Below, piece after piece: positions 10,321 through 22,970 of a DNA stretch of 64,000 nucleotides. The position numbers were made by a program, and so were the translations under genes. The stretch comes from Argopecten irradians (Eukaryota > Mollusca > Bivalvia > Pectinida > Pectinidae): NCBI RefSeq assembly GCF_041381155.1, contig NC_091134.1, forward strand, positions 2,538,001 to 2,602,000. Reading direction: 5' to 3'. Position 1 is the stretch's first letter. Each line of letters begins with the position of its first letter. The notes beneath the pieces are model-generated. The model searched no databases, was not told the origin of the DNA, and was given only the letters and a program-made list of their open reading frames with translations.

Positions 10321-11206
10321 CGTTGAATTTCGAGATAACGAGTTTCGACTGTACTTGTTTAGGCTGATGTAGAGTTGATATCACAGTCCTTAAGATACAT
10401 TTACGGGTCATGTAACAAAATCTGAGCTATGAAGCTGTCTACACAGATTTATCGGTATAATTAGTCATGGTCAAACAGATGTTTGTACACCCATGTAGTA
10501 TACACGATGTGATAATTCAAGCGCTTTGATGACACAGTCATAATGTAATTTGACAGAAAGCATGGCAAAGAGCTTTGAGATTGATAACAAATGGTAGGCC
10601 TAGCTCAAAAGCAATAGTATGGCAATAGTGGAAATCAAAAGTTTATCATTATATGCAAGAATCAAGATTAATTATACATGACCAGCTTTTGACTGAAAAT
10701 CAAGAAATTTATAAGTTCTGTTCGCCATGCCGGCTATTCACAACCTAGTCTGCTCAAATCGATCTTTCCCTATCGGTATTTTACAGTTTTTGCTTGTAGA
10801 ATATTGTTAGCTAAGACACCTGTTCATCTCGTTAATAATCACCGATATTGTGTGGACTAAGAAGAAGATACATCAAAGCAGATTTGAAGTGTCAGTGGAG
10901 TTATTAGGTCTGGAAGGTTCCTGATAATTATCACTTGCCCAACTGGTCAGTAGCTAGGAACAATTTATTAGGACAGGACATATTTTGTTATATTTACTAC
11001 AGTGAATTATTAATTCTTCAATATGCTCATAGAACACAAAAATTAAGAAAATCAAAAGTTCTCATAAATTTATCACAAAAATAGAGAAATTGTATCATTT
11101 TTCATTAAATTTTATTGGGCAAGTCAAATTTCCAGTCGGGCAGGTAGGTTTTTGTAGTCACCTGCCCGACAGGGCAAGTCCTTAAAAAAGTTAATGTCGA
11201 GCCCTG
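10321..11206. repeat. Near-identical tandem copy of 8848-9733
   Basis: Every landmark checked is displaced by exactly 1473 bases from 8848-9733, ending in the same GTTAATGTCGAGCCCT. I noticed one base difference (GAGATTAATAAC versus GAGATTGATAAC). It is a very recent duplication or an assembly duplication. Confidence 0.75.
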
Positions 11207-11534
11207 AGGAGCTATTCATTTGAATTAAGAAACTTTGTATACTATAAATTTTAAATGTCTTTTAATGGATTCAGTCAAACTAGCAATAATTTATGAAATA
11301 AATATAATAAAGGAACATTATTGTTGTTTACATTATAATCTTCCATGTTTAATGCTAACTATTTATTGATAACTCTTTAACCAATAAAAACATTCCCTCA
11401 AGGAAGACTTGGGGAGTTCAGCACATTGTACATTGACCATTAAAAATTCAAGTCCAAGGCAATTATCCCATTCCATTGACACATTATTCTCTCACATCTG
11501 AAACAATGCTAATTTTTTTGATTGAATGATTTTA

Positions 11535-12361
11535 GGTCATCTGACCCAAAGGGTCAGGATGACCTATTGTCATCATGCACCGTCCGTCGTCGTGGGCCGT
11601 GCGCCGTCCGCAGTGCGTAAACTTTTCCTTCAAACGACTTCTTCTCAATAACCTAAAGGCCCAGGGTACTGATATTTGGCCTGTAGCATGCTGGGACAAA
11701 TGAATGACCTTGACCTTTATTCAAGGTCACAGGGGTCAAAAAGGCTAAAATCTAAAAACGACTTCTTCTCAAGACCCAGAAGGCCCAGGATACTGATATT
11801 TGGCCTGTAGCATGCTGGGATGAAGGGCTACCAAGTTTGTTCAAATAAATGACCTTGATCTTCATTCAAGGTCACAGGGGTCAAATAGGCTAAAATCTTT
11901 AAACGACTTCTTGTGAATAACTAAGAGACCTAGAGACCTGATATTGAGCCTGTAACATGCTTGGAGGAAGGGCTATCAAGTTTGTTCAAATGAATGACCT
12001 TGATCTTCATTCAATGTCACAGGGGTCAAATAGACTAAAATTTTAAACGACTTCTTCTCAAGAACCAAAAGGCCCAGGGTACTGATATTGGGCATGTAGT
12101 ATGCTGGGATGAAGGGCTACCAACTTTGTTCAAATGAATGACCTTGACCTTCATTCAAGGTCACTGGGGTCAAAAAGGCTAAAATCTTTAATCGACTTCT
12201 TCTCAAGACCCAGAAGGCCCAGGGTACTGATATTTGGCCTGTAGCATGCTGGGATGATCTTCATTCAAGGTCACAGAGGTCAAATATGCTATAATCTTTA
12301 AACGACTACATTGTGTTGTGCTAATAGTCAGATGACCGTTAAGGCCCATGGGCCTCTTGTT
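11535..12361 (+). mobile_element. Repeat element with internal 150-bp tandem units
   Basis: Ends GGTCATCTGAC (11535-11545) and GTCAGATGACC (12327-12337) are exact inverted repeats, followed by the tail GTTAAGGCCCATGGGCCTCTTGTT to 12361. Between them about four to five units of roughly 130-150 bp repeat, each with ACGACTTCTTCTCAA, GCATGCTGGGATGAAGGGCT and ATTCAAGGTCACAGGGGTCA. No protein is encoded. It belongs with the tailed elements at 4010 and 15120. Confidence 0.75.
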
Positions 12362-12549
12362 TTTTTGGGTTTTTTTTGTGAAATAACATACTGAAAATGA
12401 AATCAAATTAGAAAATATAAATACTTGTAATCAAAAATGTAAAATGAAGACTTGCTGTAATTGTTAAAGCACTTGCTGTAATTGTGACCAAATCTTGAAT
12501 CTTTATCAGCTAACAATAACTATATTTGATATTTGCTGTTTGCCTTCAG

Positions 12550-12999
12550 ACGGAGTGGATCTCGGCCCCATGGTAACCAATGATTCAGACACGGAGGTAA
12601 CCATAGAAACCAATCCTTCTGTGGACTTGGATAGCTTAGACCCTATTTCCATGATGGAACCAGACACATTCCTGTGTGACAAGTGTTCCAAATTGTTCCG
12701 GAGTCGGCGTTCCCTACAGGAACACATTGCCTTACGACACATGGAACACAAGTGTAAAATGTGCAGCAAAGTATTCAGTGAGCGACGATATCTGCAGACG
12801 CATCTGAAGAGACACGCCAATGTGAGGAACTACACATGTTCTATATGTGGCTGGAAATTTATGGAGCGCTTCAAGATGAAGTTACACATGGAGTCTCATA
12901 AGGAAATCAAAGACCGCTGTCTGCCTTATAAATGTACTCTGTGTGGTAAACAGTTTTATAATCGGGCTAGCTGGAGTGATCATCTCAATACACATACAG
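12550..12999 (+). CDS. Zinc-finger gene, coding exon 5 (fingers 2-5)
   Basis: Starts after TTTGCCTTCAG and ends CATACAG|GTACAG, about residues 468-617, phase 1 in and out. An acidic 40-residue lead is followed by four C2H2 fingers beginning FLCDKC, HKCKMC, YTCSIC and YKCTLC. Several linkers are shorter or longer than the canonical TGEKP, so these fingers may bind DNA as separated pairs. All Cys and His ligands are present. Confidence 0.92.
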
Positions 13000-13343
13000 G
13001 TACAGTATAGGGGTGACTATCGCCTACAATTTTAACCATTGCAACACTATTGCTATCAAGGAAAACACTATTAATATGATTATTGCAATTGTATTGGGAT
13101 TCTGAAATCTATTAATTTCCAGTCAATGGTCTGGCCACCATGTTGTATATATAGCTTGTGCAGTATTGGTTTAGAGTTACTTCCCATTACCTGCTAGCGT
13201 CAGTGGTATCTCAAAACACCCTGATGATCTTGATCTAGAACAGTGTTGGTATTACCTGTTTGAATTAATAGTACGGAAAAAGCGACATTTTATTTTGACT
13301 GTTAGTGTGTTATGAACTGTACCAAACCTCTGTGAGAACATCA
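13000..13343 (+). other. Zinc-finger gene intron 5, first part
   Basis: No gene or repeat structure recognised here. Confidence 0.4.
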
Positions 13344-13690
13344 TTTAAAGTGAACAGTCGGGCAAGGATGGCTAAAGTCGGTAAAAATGGTGTGAATGTA
13401 TCCAGTATAATTTCTTATGAAATGGAAAAATAAAATCTCTCGTCAAAATCTGTCTGCGTACGAAGAAATTAATTTAAAGTATGGGAATTCTAAAACGTCC
13501 TCCCGGCTCACTATGTCCGTGGTTACATTTCCACACAGCCTCGCTTTCAATGCTTTCAACTTTTCTTTACTTTAATGGTCAGAACTGGGAAACTAAGCAG
13601 AACTTGACCGTCGTATTAATATGTGAGAACTTTTGGAAGGCCAATGAACGCATTTAGACTGGTTTTCTTTGCCCGACTATTCACTTTAAG
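13344..13690. mobile_element. MITE with TTAAAGTGAA.AGTCGGGCAA inverted ends
   Basis: The left end TTAAAGTGAACAGTCGGGCA and the right end TTTGCCCGACTATTCACTTTAA pair as about 22-bp inverted repeats around 300 bp of non-coding DNA. The size and structure fit a short non-autonomous DNA transposon in intron 5. Confidence 0.75.
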
Positions 13691-14764
13691 TCCAAGCTAC
13701 AGATGAATATCTGACTGTTGAAACTATTGATAGATTGATGTATTATTGGCAGTCATTGTGTTCTTGTTGAGTTTGCCATCGATTGACCAAGTTGAGAGGC
13801 ATACCATCGCAATATATATCGATAGTCCAATGTATAGTACAGTATACCTCCAGCAAGAATGTAATGATACCACATTGTTTCTGTCTAGATAGATTTCTTA
13901 CAGAAGGGAGGCCATTCTGTGTTTGTGTTTCTAGTCCTAATATGATCATGTTTCAAAAAATTGTTATTCATAAGAAATACAATTTTTTTAGCTATTGAGC
14001 ACCATAAAGGTGTTCCTTACATGTAAAATTTTTTGTTTTGTTTTGATGTGATTTTGGTGACCCCATCTTTAATTAAACTTATCCTGCTGTGATAGTTTTT
14101 TATAGATATGCTAACTAGCCACTGCTGAATAGATTAATGAAATATCATGACATACATGATATTAATTGAAATCACCTCATGAAAAGGTTATCTGTATTTT
14201 TTTTTTAAATTGTGTTATACCAGAAATATATATTCATGTGTATATATGTTTCTGGTTATACCTATCCGGTTTGATAAATATTTAATGAAATTTGACCTTT
14301 CACAGAAGCAGCATATATGCTACTATCAGCAATGAATACCAGGCTTCTTCTATGTGGCTGCAGTCGGCAGGATTAACTAATTAAAAGGCGTGCATAGATT
14401 TAGTGGCAATGTAAAGCTGGCATAGTCATAGAAATCCACAGACATTGCACCCCAACCAGACTCCATATGGACAAACTCTGAGATTGCAAGAATGTCATAT
14501 CAAACAATAGCCATCCTGCAGGCAGTGGCTATACTAAATTTGACCACTGGAGTGACTGTTTCTGCTAAGTAATATAAACAAAATTACTGTAATATGAAAG
14601 TTATGTATGTGTATTCAATATTTGAAAGGAAGAGGTAAAAGAAGAGAAAAGCAGGACAAAATTCCTCTTTCCATTGTCAGACAAAGATAATTCTTTTGTG
14701 AATGTCAAGATCCCTGTGGGAACTTATTACCTATGTTACAATATGATAATTTTTATATCTACAG
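13691..14764 (+). other. Zinc-finger gene intron 5, second part
   Basis: AT-rich intron. A small inverted repeat (CCAGAAATATAT / ATATATGTTTCTGG) lies at about 14220-14258. No other structure is seen. Confidence 0.45.
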
Positions 14765-14897
14765 GTAACCGTCCATATTCCTGTATGCTGTGTGGCAATA
14801 CCTTCGCCCATCGTATCGGTCTGAAGCGACACATGACAACACATCTAAAAGAAAAACCATACAAGTGTGGCCAGTGTGATAAAAGTTTTTCCTTCAG
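14765..14897 (+). CDS. Zinc-finger gene, coding exon 6 (finger 6, half of 7)
   Basis: Begins after TATCTACAG and ends TTCCTTCAG|GTATTTGG, 133 bp, phase 1 in and 2 out. It encodes one complete C2H2 finger (YSCMLC ... RHMTTH), a linker LKEKPYKC close to the consensus, and the first half of the next finger up to SFSFR. The intron splits finger 7 before its recognition helix. Confidence 0.9.
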
Positions 14898-15777
14898 GTA
14901 TTTGGAAGATTTCACAGAATAATTTTACTCCAAGAGGCATCACTATAAATATCTTACTAGCCTCCCATCAGAGGTTTATGTTCGTCAATCTGTACGTCCA
15001 TCCATTCTCATTATTTCCTTTAGCTTGTCTAAACCATCTTGGATTTTGGATCCAAGTTAAAAATTACAACACCTGGTCAGGACATGTCAGGAATCAGGAT
15101 CATTTAAGACAAATTTAAGTGTCTTCTCCAGTTTTATCAATGCAATTTAACTGAAACTTTAAAATGATGTTGGCAATGTCCCAATCAAGTGGTTATACTT
15201 CAACAAATCACCAGTGCAATTTAGCTAAAACTTGCCTCAAATGATCCTGACATGGTCCCGACCATGTTTTGATATTTTCCAGCACAATCAGACATCCTAG
15301 GCAACAGCCAAGCCGCCATTTTGGAAAAAAAAATCTTTTTCACAAGTAACTGGTCATGGCCATTAAGGCCCTTGGGCCTCTTGTTATTATATTATTGAAG
15401 TAATCCATAAAAATAATTCAGTTATCTTATTGTAACACACAGTTACTACTTAGAATCTTTGGTGTGGATGTTCCAGCTTAACTACATGTTTTACTACATG
15501 CATAACATTATACTCTAGACTATTAAAAATACTCCAGTATTGCTCTTTGATTCCTCTGTAGTAGACAACCCTGAATTGACCAATCACCAGGTGTAATATA
15601 GCCAAGCCTCGTGTTCACAAACGCACATGTTTCTATTCAATGTCGGAGCAAACATCGTAGCACACACAATACAAAATGCAAAGTCACTTGCAGATTGATT
15701 GACAGCTGACGATCTGTCAATTACATTTAGGATATTGACCTTTTTTATTTGTTATTGTTGTGTCTTTACTTTGACAG
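14898..15777 (+). other. Zinc-finger gene intron 6 with a tailed repeat
   Basis: About 15120-15385 is a dispersed repeat related to 4010-4461: it has CAATTTAGCTAAAACTTGCC and ends CATTAAGGCCCTTGGGCCTCTTGTT. The remainder is unremarkable AT-rich intron. Confidence 0.6.
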
Positions 15778-16243
15778 GAGTAAACTAGCGGACCACATGA
15801 CCATGCATACTGGGATAAGCAAGCATAAATGTTCCCACTGCGATAGGATATTCACTGCCTCCTCTTCACTACGACGCCACATGGAACAGTGTCCGTGTAA
15901 ACCCCCAGGACAAGAGGTTGTGGTACCAGAGGCAATGGAGATGAGGATTGAAGGACTGCAGCCTACAGACTCGGACACTATCTACATGTGTGGCATATGT
16001 GGAGAGACGTTCGACTCGCTGCTTAAGGCAGAGAAACACACAGTGGAACATGAACAAGGTGCTTCTACTGAAATAGAAAATGTGGTCATTCAGGAAGAAA
16101 AGAATGTTGTTTTAGATGGTGTGTCTATTATCAATGAACCACAACTACCTGTGCAGCACCAGTCAGTGAACCGTAGCCTTCTTAAAAAAGTTAGTGAACC
16201 ACAGCAGTCCTTACTTCAGGAGTCAATGGACCATAATCCATAG
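15778..16243 (+). CDS. Zinc-finger gene, terminal coding exon 7 (fingers 7-9)
   Basis: Follows CTTTGACAG and ends in TAG at 16241-16243. It supplies the helix of finger 7 (SKLADHMTMH), then finger 8 (HKCSHC ... RRHMEQC, ending in Cys so C2HC), a Pro/Glu spacer, finger 9 (YMCGIC ... KHTVEH) and a 70-residue polar tail. Added to exons 1-6 the frame totals 816 residues. A nuclear DNA-binding regulator is the likely role; the individual gene is not one I can name. Confidence 0.9.
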
Positions 16244-16740
16244 CAAAACAAAACCCTGTTTACCTTGTTTCATAAGTCATGAGTTGGTAAACATGCATTG
16301 GCAGTCATTGATAAAATCAGCTGACACAAGCATAAACAATTCCCCTTTTTATAGATGAATTAATTTTTTTTATTGAATCTAGATTCAAGGAATTTAACTT
16401 TCATACAAAGGGTGGGTTGCAAAATCTGCCCACGGGCCGATTTTTTTTCAAATTTTGTAGTGTTAAAGGTCTAGGTACATAACTACTTTTTATGTGCTTT
16501 TTATTTATTTTGTATGTTTTTACTTTTAAAAAGGCATAAAGGGCCTGACATGATGTTTTCTAAAATTACTTTGGGTATGTGGCAAGGGGACCTCTTGTTT
16601 CCATCTTTTGAACACATTTTTTATTTTTTAATTATTTTTGATAATAAAAGATACTTCATTCTTTATTTTATATCCATTTATAAAGATATTTACAAATTAT
16701 TTTTACGACAAATTGATTTTGAATAAAAAAAAACCTCAAA
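16244..16740 (+). terminator. 3' UTR and polyadenylation signals of zinc-finger gene
   Basis: Two AATAAA hexamers lie downstream of the stop, at 16643-16648 and 16722-16727, in a U-rich context. Either could end the transcript. The stretch holds no coding sequence. Confidence 0.45.
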
Positions 16741-17469
16741 TTTTGGTCAGGATAAAAATTGAGAATATTGGGTTTGCTCGAATTATTTGGCATGTTATCG
16801 ATTTTGTCCACACTTTTAATCCATTTTAAAAACATGCTATAGGTATAATCTTATAAAAGATACTATTCCAAAAAAAATGAAATCCAGGAAAATAGCATTT
16901 CATAGGCTGAAATGTAGAGAGGGGATTTTTCTAAAAAATCAATATTTGCCCTAGTTGACCATAAATTTAAAATTGATCATAGACACCATAATAAAACAAC
17001 AGTTAGTGATAGTTTTTTTTGTTAACTAACATATGTACTCTAAAATTATTGCATTTTTATTCCAGCATTTTCCCAAACAGTACAAAAAAGCCTAACAACT
17101 AGATATGCTCTTGGGTGAAACAAATAGTTTCTCTTTTCATATCAGAAATCAAATAATTATTGTAAAGAAGTATATTTTCGTCAGCAACTTAAACTCAAAA
17201 GATACAAATTAAGATTATCCATCTCTCTTATGTAGATAAAAACTATTTTAAATTGAATTAGAAATGATTAAAGAGGGAAACAGAGTTACATTTGATTTAA
17301 ATAAAAAAAAAAGTATAATTCAAAAATAATTCCAGCACCACAAAGGTTACAATCTTGATTTTGAGCAATCAGACGGCTTTTATTTCGAAACAATGGCAAC
17401 AATGTATTTAAAACTGTTACTATCTCATTCGGCATACCCCATAACCCATATGTACCAATTTTCACTAAT
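16741..17469. other. AT-rich intergenic DNA
   Basis: I see nothing beyond A and T runs; no open frame of interest. Confidence 0.4.
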
Positions 17470-18040
17470 ATCTAATAATATCTAAATTTCAACCAATCAG
17501 AGACCTCCATTTTATTTCCATTGCAACCAATCTTTTAAAAAGTTATTTCATGTTATACAAATTTTCACTTAAATCTGACAATATCTAAATTTCAACCAAT
17601 CAGGGGCCTCCATTTTGTTTCCGTGGCAACCAATCTTTTTGAAAGTGATACCATGTTATTCAGCATACTTTTCAACCCCTATATACCAATTTACCAATTA
17701 ATTCACTAACATCTGATTCTGACATCATTTAAATTTCAGCCAATCAGAGGCCTCCGTTTTGTTACCAAGGCAACCAATATTTTAAAAGGTGTTACCATGA
17801 TATTTAGCATCTAAAATTATTCCTGTACACTGATTTTCACTTACATCGGACTCTGAAATCATTAACTGGAAATGTATAACTTGGTATACTAACAAAGAAG
17901 TGGTCCGTTGCTACCTGCACTCTCAAATGATGTATGAATAAAAAATGTAGAATATTTAACAAAGGCTAACCTTTTTTGGCATGTTTGTGTAGGTAGTTTT
18001 AATGAAAACGGCTACGAAGAATTCAGGCCCTTTGGGCCTT
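17470..18040. repeat. Degenerate tandem repeat ending in GGCCC..GGGCC tail
   Basis: Three to four units of about 120-150 bp share CTAAATTTCAACCAATCAG, GGCCTCCATTTTGTT and GGCAACCAATCTTTT. The stretch closes near CAGGCCCTTTGGGCC at about 18025-18040, the tail seen in the other dispersed elements. Confidence 0.6.
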
Positions 18041-18800
18041 TTTAAAATCACAGAAAGAAAAAGAAGTGTCATTTTAAAAGGACAACTAGTAGTACTTTCA
18101 ATATGCGAAGTTTCAAGAAAATTGGGCTATGGGCAGTTTCTATGGGATTTTTAACATTTGCTTGAACACCACCTTTGCAAAAGAATAGTTGAAAACAAAG
18201 GAGAAGGTACGTTAAGACTCGAATATGGCCGCAAAATTAATTCTCCAGTAAAGAACAACATATTTTGCCATATAACAGTTGAATACATTTGCTAACACAT
18301 TACATCCCGAAAATATCCCGCATGTGCCAATTATGTTCACTATGACGTCATCAACATGCAGTTTCCCGCCATTTTTCACAAAAATCCTTGAAAAATCATA
18401 CTTTTTGAGTGGTTTTCTTTAAAAATGAATGTGGCCGCCTTCGTGGAGCAGAAAGAGATTTTCACACGTTGTGTATCGTGTATTTACGCATATCCATGCA
18501 AAATATAAAGTTGATCCAAGGCGGCGGCCAAATCCATTTCAAGCCTTTTCTAACCTAAAGATGATGAATTTCTAGCAAAATTTGGCGAGAAGAGAAAATC
18601 ATTAATTTGATGACGTCATAGGTGGAGCACATCGTGTACATGGTTATAAAAAGTTATGTTTTGATGAATGGCAAGTATGAGAGTATTTGTTGAAGTGAAA
18701 TTGATGTGGATCAGAGTTAATATTTTTTGGTCTGAAAAAATTAAGGCCAAATACTGGTACTATTATATCTACTCCTTTGTTAATTTTATAAAGGGCATGT
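18041..18800. other. Intergenic DNA, nothing recognised
   Basis: No gene. There are two TGACGTCA-like words (near 18340 and 18612) without context that would make them regulatory. Confidence 0.35.
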
Positions 18801-19352
18801 TAAAGGGACTATTCAGTCTAAGAGTACATTAAAATTTGCACATATATCAGAAATTAACCATTTCTAGAAATTAGATAACTTGTTTTACTGTGATATGCCA
18901 GAAAAGCCCACTGTAGTGAAATGAATATGAAATGTTCAAACTTGCTTGCTGTCCACCATTACATATTGTGGTCGGATGTCTTGTATGCCGAACCCTGGCC
19001 CTTGACAGTGTATTAAAGATTTTTTTGTCTAGAACTATTCAAATCCCTCTTACAGTGGTGTGTTTACCTTTTTAAATGCATGTTCTGGTCCAAAAATAAT
19101 TTCATCAACTCTGTATTGCATTTGTTTAACGTGCATGACTTTGGCTCCAGTATGGGTACAGCGTAATTTTGTACCTGCTCAACGATTTGGAATTTAAACG
19201 GTATCAATCAAAATACTTAACAATGTCATGAAATTTGTCAATATTTCATATTATATGTTTTATAAGGAATGTAGAACAATACATTTATCAGTATGTCATA
19301 TTTTGCTTAGTGGTTACGTAACAGAATTAGCTTCACTGAATTGTCCCTTAAT
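18801..19352. mobile_element. MITE with TTAAAGGGAC..ATTCA ends
   Basis: Left end TTAAAGGGACTATTCAGT and right end TTCACTGAATTGTCCCTTAA are inverted repeats with one mismatch. The internal block GCCAGAAAAGCCCACTGTAGTG recurs at 21435-21460 in a second copy. No transposase. Confidence 0.7.
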
Positions 19353-20376
19353 TTATATGATTATCTCCCTTGGACTGTGGGTATAAACTGTAAGCCTTTT
19401 TTTTTTTTTTTTTTTGTGGCTACTAAATTTCACGATCTCCATTTTAATAGAAGTCTTGAAGATTACTGATCGCGGATTCAAACATTTACTATAGTAATTG
19501 AAATCCCTATGAAGTTTTCCATATGGGGAGAGGAACGTTTGCGAAAGTGAATCACACATTAATTAAAAGAAAGTTGATTTAAAATACTTTACTCACACTT
19601 AACAGTGTATCAAAATTTCTGTACGGAATTATCTTTAGTATTAATTGTCCGATTTCAACCAAATTTGGTATATTGCTTTATATCAATGAGATCTGATTGG
19701 TTTGATACTGGTCAAAATCCGCTAATATACGTGAGTTACAGGACTTTAAAATCGTTAAAACAGACAATTTCTTGGTTTCTGTGCGATAACTTTTAATATT
19801 ATCTGATTTTAACCAAATGTTTTATACATATTGCTTGATATCAATTAGATCTTGGATGAGTATGATACTGGTCAAAATCCGTCAATAATTACGGGACTTG
19901 ATAACTTCACTAAGTTATTAACAATGTGATGTGATAAACTGCTGTGCAGGCGACAGATACATCCACTTTCTTGGAATCTTTCTTATCTATAATGATTCCA
20001 ATGTGTTTAATATTTTCATTATTTAATATGATTATTTGTTACTGTTGTTAAATAAATTATTTGTTGCTGAATCAGGTTTTAATTTTGATATCACTCACCA
20101 TGAAAATGACGTTTTTGGTTGTCATATCGTCTTGTATGTACCGGTATTTTGAGAAAGTTAAGAGTTGAAACATCTGCGAAATTATCATTTTATGATACAA
20201 CTTGTCAGTAACATCTGATTCCCCAATTGTGTAAAAGTTGTTTGAAAGAAAGCAAATGTGTAAGAATCAGAACTAAACTATGATTATATTCAGTCACCAA
20301 TACAGTGCAACTATGGAAAATCATCAATTTCAAAAATGATCTTCTGAATAAATTGATAATTGCCAAAAATTGGTGT
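19353..20376. repeat. Intergenic DNA with a two-copy repeat
   Basis: A block including TTTCAACCAAATTTGGTATATTGC and GATACTGGTCAAAATCCG occurs at about 19630-19760 and again at 19800-19890. A run of T lies at 19398-19415. The rest is not recognised. Confidence 0.5.
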
Positions 20377-21670
20377 TAAAGGGACAATTCAATCTAAGAG
20401 AACATATTGCAGAAACAAACCAGTTCTCATCGAAATTAGATTTGTTATCCCCCGCCCAACGAAGTTGGCGGGGGATATACAAATGGGTTCCGTCCGTCCG
20501 TCCCGTCCGTCCGTCCGTCCGTCTGTCCGTCCGTCCGTACGAATGGTTTCCGGAGCATAACTCTAAAACCAGTAGAGATATTTCCACGAAACTTCATACA
20601 CATATTGGTATTATGGTCTAGTAGTGCCTTTTGCTAATTTTAGGTTTTCAGTTTTTGCATTTTTTCCGTAACCATGGAAACATTGCTGAAAATATCATAT
20701 TTTTGTACCAGGTTCGTTTCCGGAGCATAACTCTAAAACCAGAAGAGATATTTCCACGAAACTTCATAGACACATTGGTCTTATGGTCTAGTAGTGCCTT
20801 TTGCTATTTTAAGGTTTTCACTTTTTGTACTTTTTTCTGTAACCATGGAAACATTGCTGAAAATGGCAGATTTTTGTGTAAGAATCGTTTCCGGAGCACA
20901 ACTCTAAAACCAGCAGAGATATATTTCCATGAAACTTCATAGACACATTGTTCTTATGGTCTAGTAGTGCCTTTTGCTATTTTTAGGTTTTCATTTTTTG
21001 CACTTTTTCCGTAACCATGGAAACATTGCTGAAAATTTCATATTTTTGTACCAGGTTCATTTCCGCAGCATAACTGGAAAACCGGTTGAGATATATGCAC
21101 GGAACTCCATAGGCACATTAGTCTTATGGTCTAGTAGTGCCTTTTGCTATTTTAAGGTTTTCACTTTTTGTACTTTTTTCTGTAACCATGGAAACATTGC
21201 TGAAAATGGTAGATTTTTGTGTAAGAATCGTTTTCCGGAGCACAACTCTAAAACTAGCAGAGATATTTCCATGAAACTTCATAAGTTCTTATGGTCTAGT
21301 AGTGCCTTTTGCTATTTTTAGGTTTTTCCTGTTTTTTTTCATACACATAAGTCTCCACAATCAAACTTACTTCAGCTTTGATATCTCCATTGGCGGGGGA
21401 TCTGAATGACTATGTCCTTGTTGGTTTTACAGTGATTTGCCAGAAAAGCCCACTGTAGTGAAATATGATATATCATACCTTCTTTATCGTACTGCTATAC
21501 TATTTTGAATTTCAATGTTATCAATTAAAGCACTTAACAATGATGTGGAATTTGTCAATATTTTATGTTATACATTTCATAAGGAATGTAGAACAATACA
21601 TTTATACCATATTTTGCTTCATGGTTATGTACCCCGGTAACGGAGTAAGTCTGACTTACTGGGAATCCAT
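20377..21670. mobile_element. Second TTAAAGGGAC MITE split by a (GTCC)n element
   Basis: The opening TTAAAGGGACAATTCAATCT (about 20377) matches the left end at 18801, and GCCAGAAAAGCCCACTGTAGTG resumes at about 21435. Between, 20447-21410 is an inserted element framed by GGCGGGGGATATAC and GGCGGGGGATCTG. It begins with tandem GTCC (20488-20540), followed by about four 170-180-bp units with GTTTCCGGAGCATAACTCTAAAACC and TAACCATGGAAACATTGCTGAAAAT. The open frames in it follow repeat units and are not genes. Confidence 0.7.
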
Positions 21671-22970
21671 TTAAACTCAGTGGAAGGAAATTTTGCAAAT
21701 GCTGGAGCCACGGTTATGTTCCAGCTTGAACAACCATGACGAGGCAATTTTAACATGGATTAAAGAAGTGATTGTAATCTATTCCTTGCATCGCCACCAA
21801 TCGTACACTTTTTGACTCAAGATTGTATAGAAGATATGGTGTTTATCTCCCGTTAATCCACAAGATAGATTAATTGATGAATTATTTACATTTTACTTGC
21901 CATTTTCTACTACCAGAGTCTATTATTTTATGAGACCAAGGTTACACAAATGAGAAAGTATATGACAGTATAACTGGACATTCAAAGAAGACGTGACTCA
22001 TTACGGGAAACGTCACTAATGTTCAATGTCTACGAATCGACAATCAAAATGGAACATGTTCCATCTTTGTGGATTAAATCGTCGTTGATAAATGGTTTTC
22101 CTGGTCTAGCTTAAACAAAGTTAATGCAGAAAGAAAAAAGAGGCCTTCAAAATGAGTTAATAATGTAAAATAAAAGCGTTAAACTATCTTCCTATGGCAT
22201 CTATATAGACCATTGATACCATAAGAAAGATTGTTTAATGTTTAAATAAACAACAATTCAAACATTATCTACTTTTTTACTTCTCTTTATCCTTGTAAAA
22301 CCATGGTGACACAGCCAAGTCAGTGTACCTGCGAAAGTTAACCTAAGTAAGTGACTTACTGGTCCATTTAACTCAGAGAAGGAAATTTCAATCTGAGCCA
22401 CGTATTTCCAGCTTGACAACATGAGAAGGCAATTTTAACATGGATTAAATAAGTTTGTAATCTTTCCTTCATCCACAAATCTACTTTTTTGACTCAAGAT
22501 TTAGAAGATTGTGATTTTTCCTTCATCCACAAGAATTAATTATGAATATTTACATTTACTTGTCACTTCTACTACCGTATATTAATGAACCAAGGCAAAA
22601 TGAAGTATATGACAGTATAACTGACATCAAAAACGTGACTATTACGACCGTCACTAATGTTCATGTCTACGAATCACAATCAAAATGGCTGTTCCATCTT
22701 GTGGATTAAATCGTCGTTGATAAATGGTTTTCCTGGTCTAGCTTAAACAAAGTTAATGCAGTGACCCCAAAATGAGTTAATAATGTAAATAAAAGCGTTA
22801 AACTATCTTCCTATGTCTTCTATATAGACCATTGATACCATAAGAATATAGTTTAATGTTTAAATAAAAACAACAATTCAAACATTATCTACTTTTTACT
22901 TCTCTTTATTCCTTTGTAACCATGGTGACACAGCCAAGTCAGTGTACCTGCCGAAAGTTAACCTATTGTA
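21640..22970. repeat. Approximately 690-bp tandem duplication, indel-rich
   Basis: 21650-22330 and 22345-22970 share long ordered matches (GGCAATTTTAACATGGATTAA, CGTCGTTGATAAATGGTTTTCCTGG, CATGGTGACACAGCCAAGTCAGTGTACCTG). The copies differ by many small insertions and losses in the first two thirds but agree well at the end. No coding content. Confidence 0.65.

Noticed and set aside
20360-21321. Open frames of 66-115 codons around the (GTCC)n stretch
   Set aside because: They follow the tandem units of a mobile element and repeat the same peptide; no independent coding evidence.
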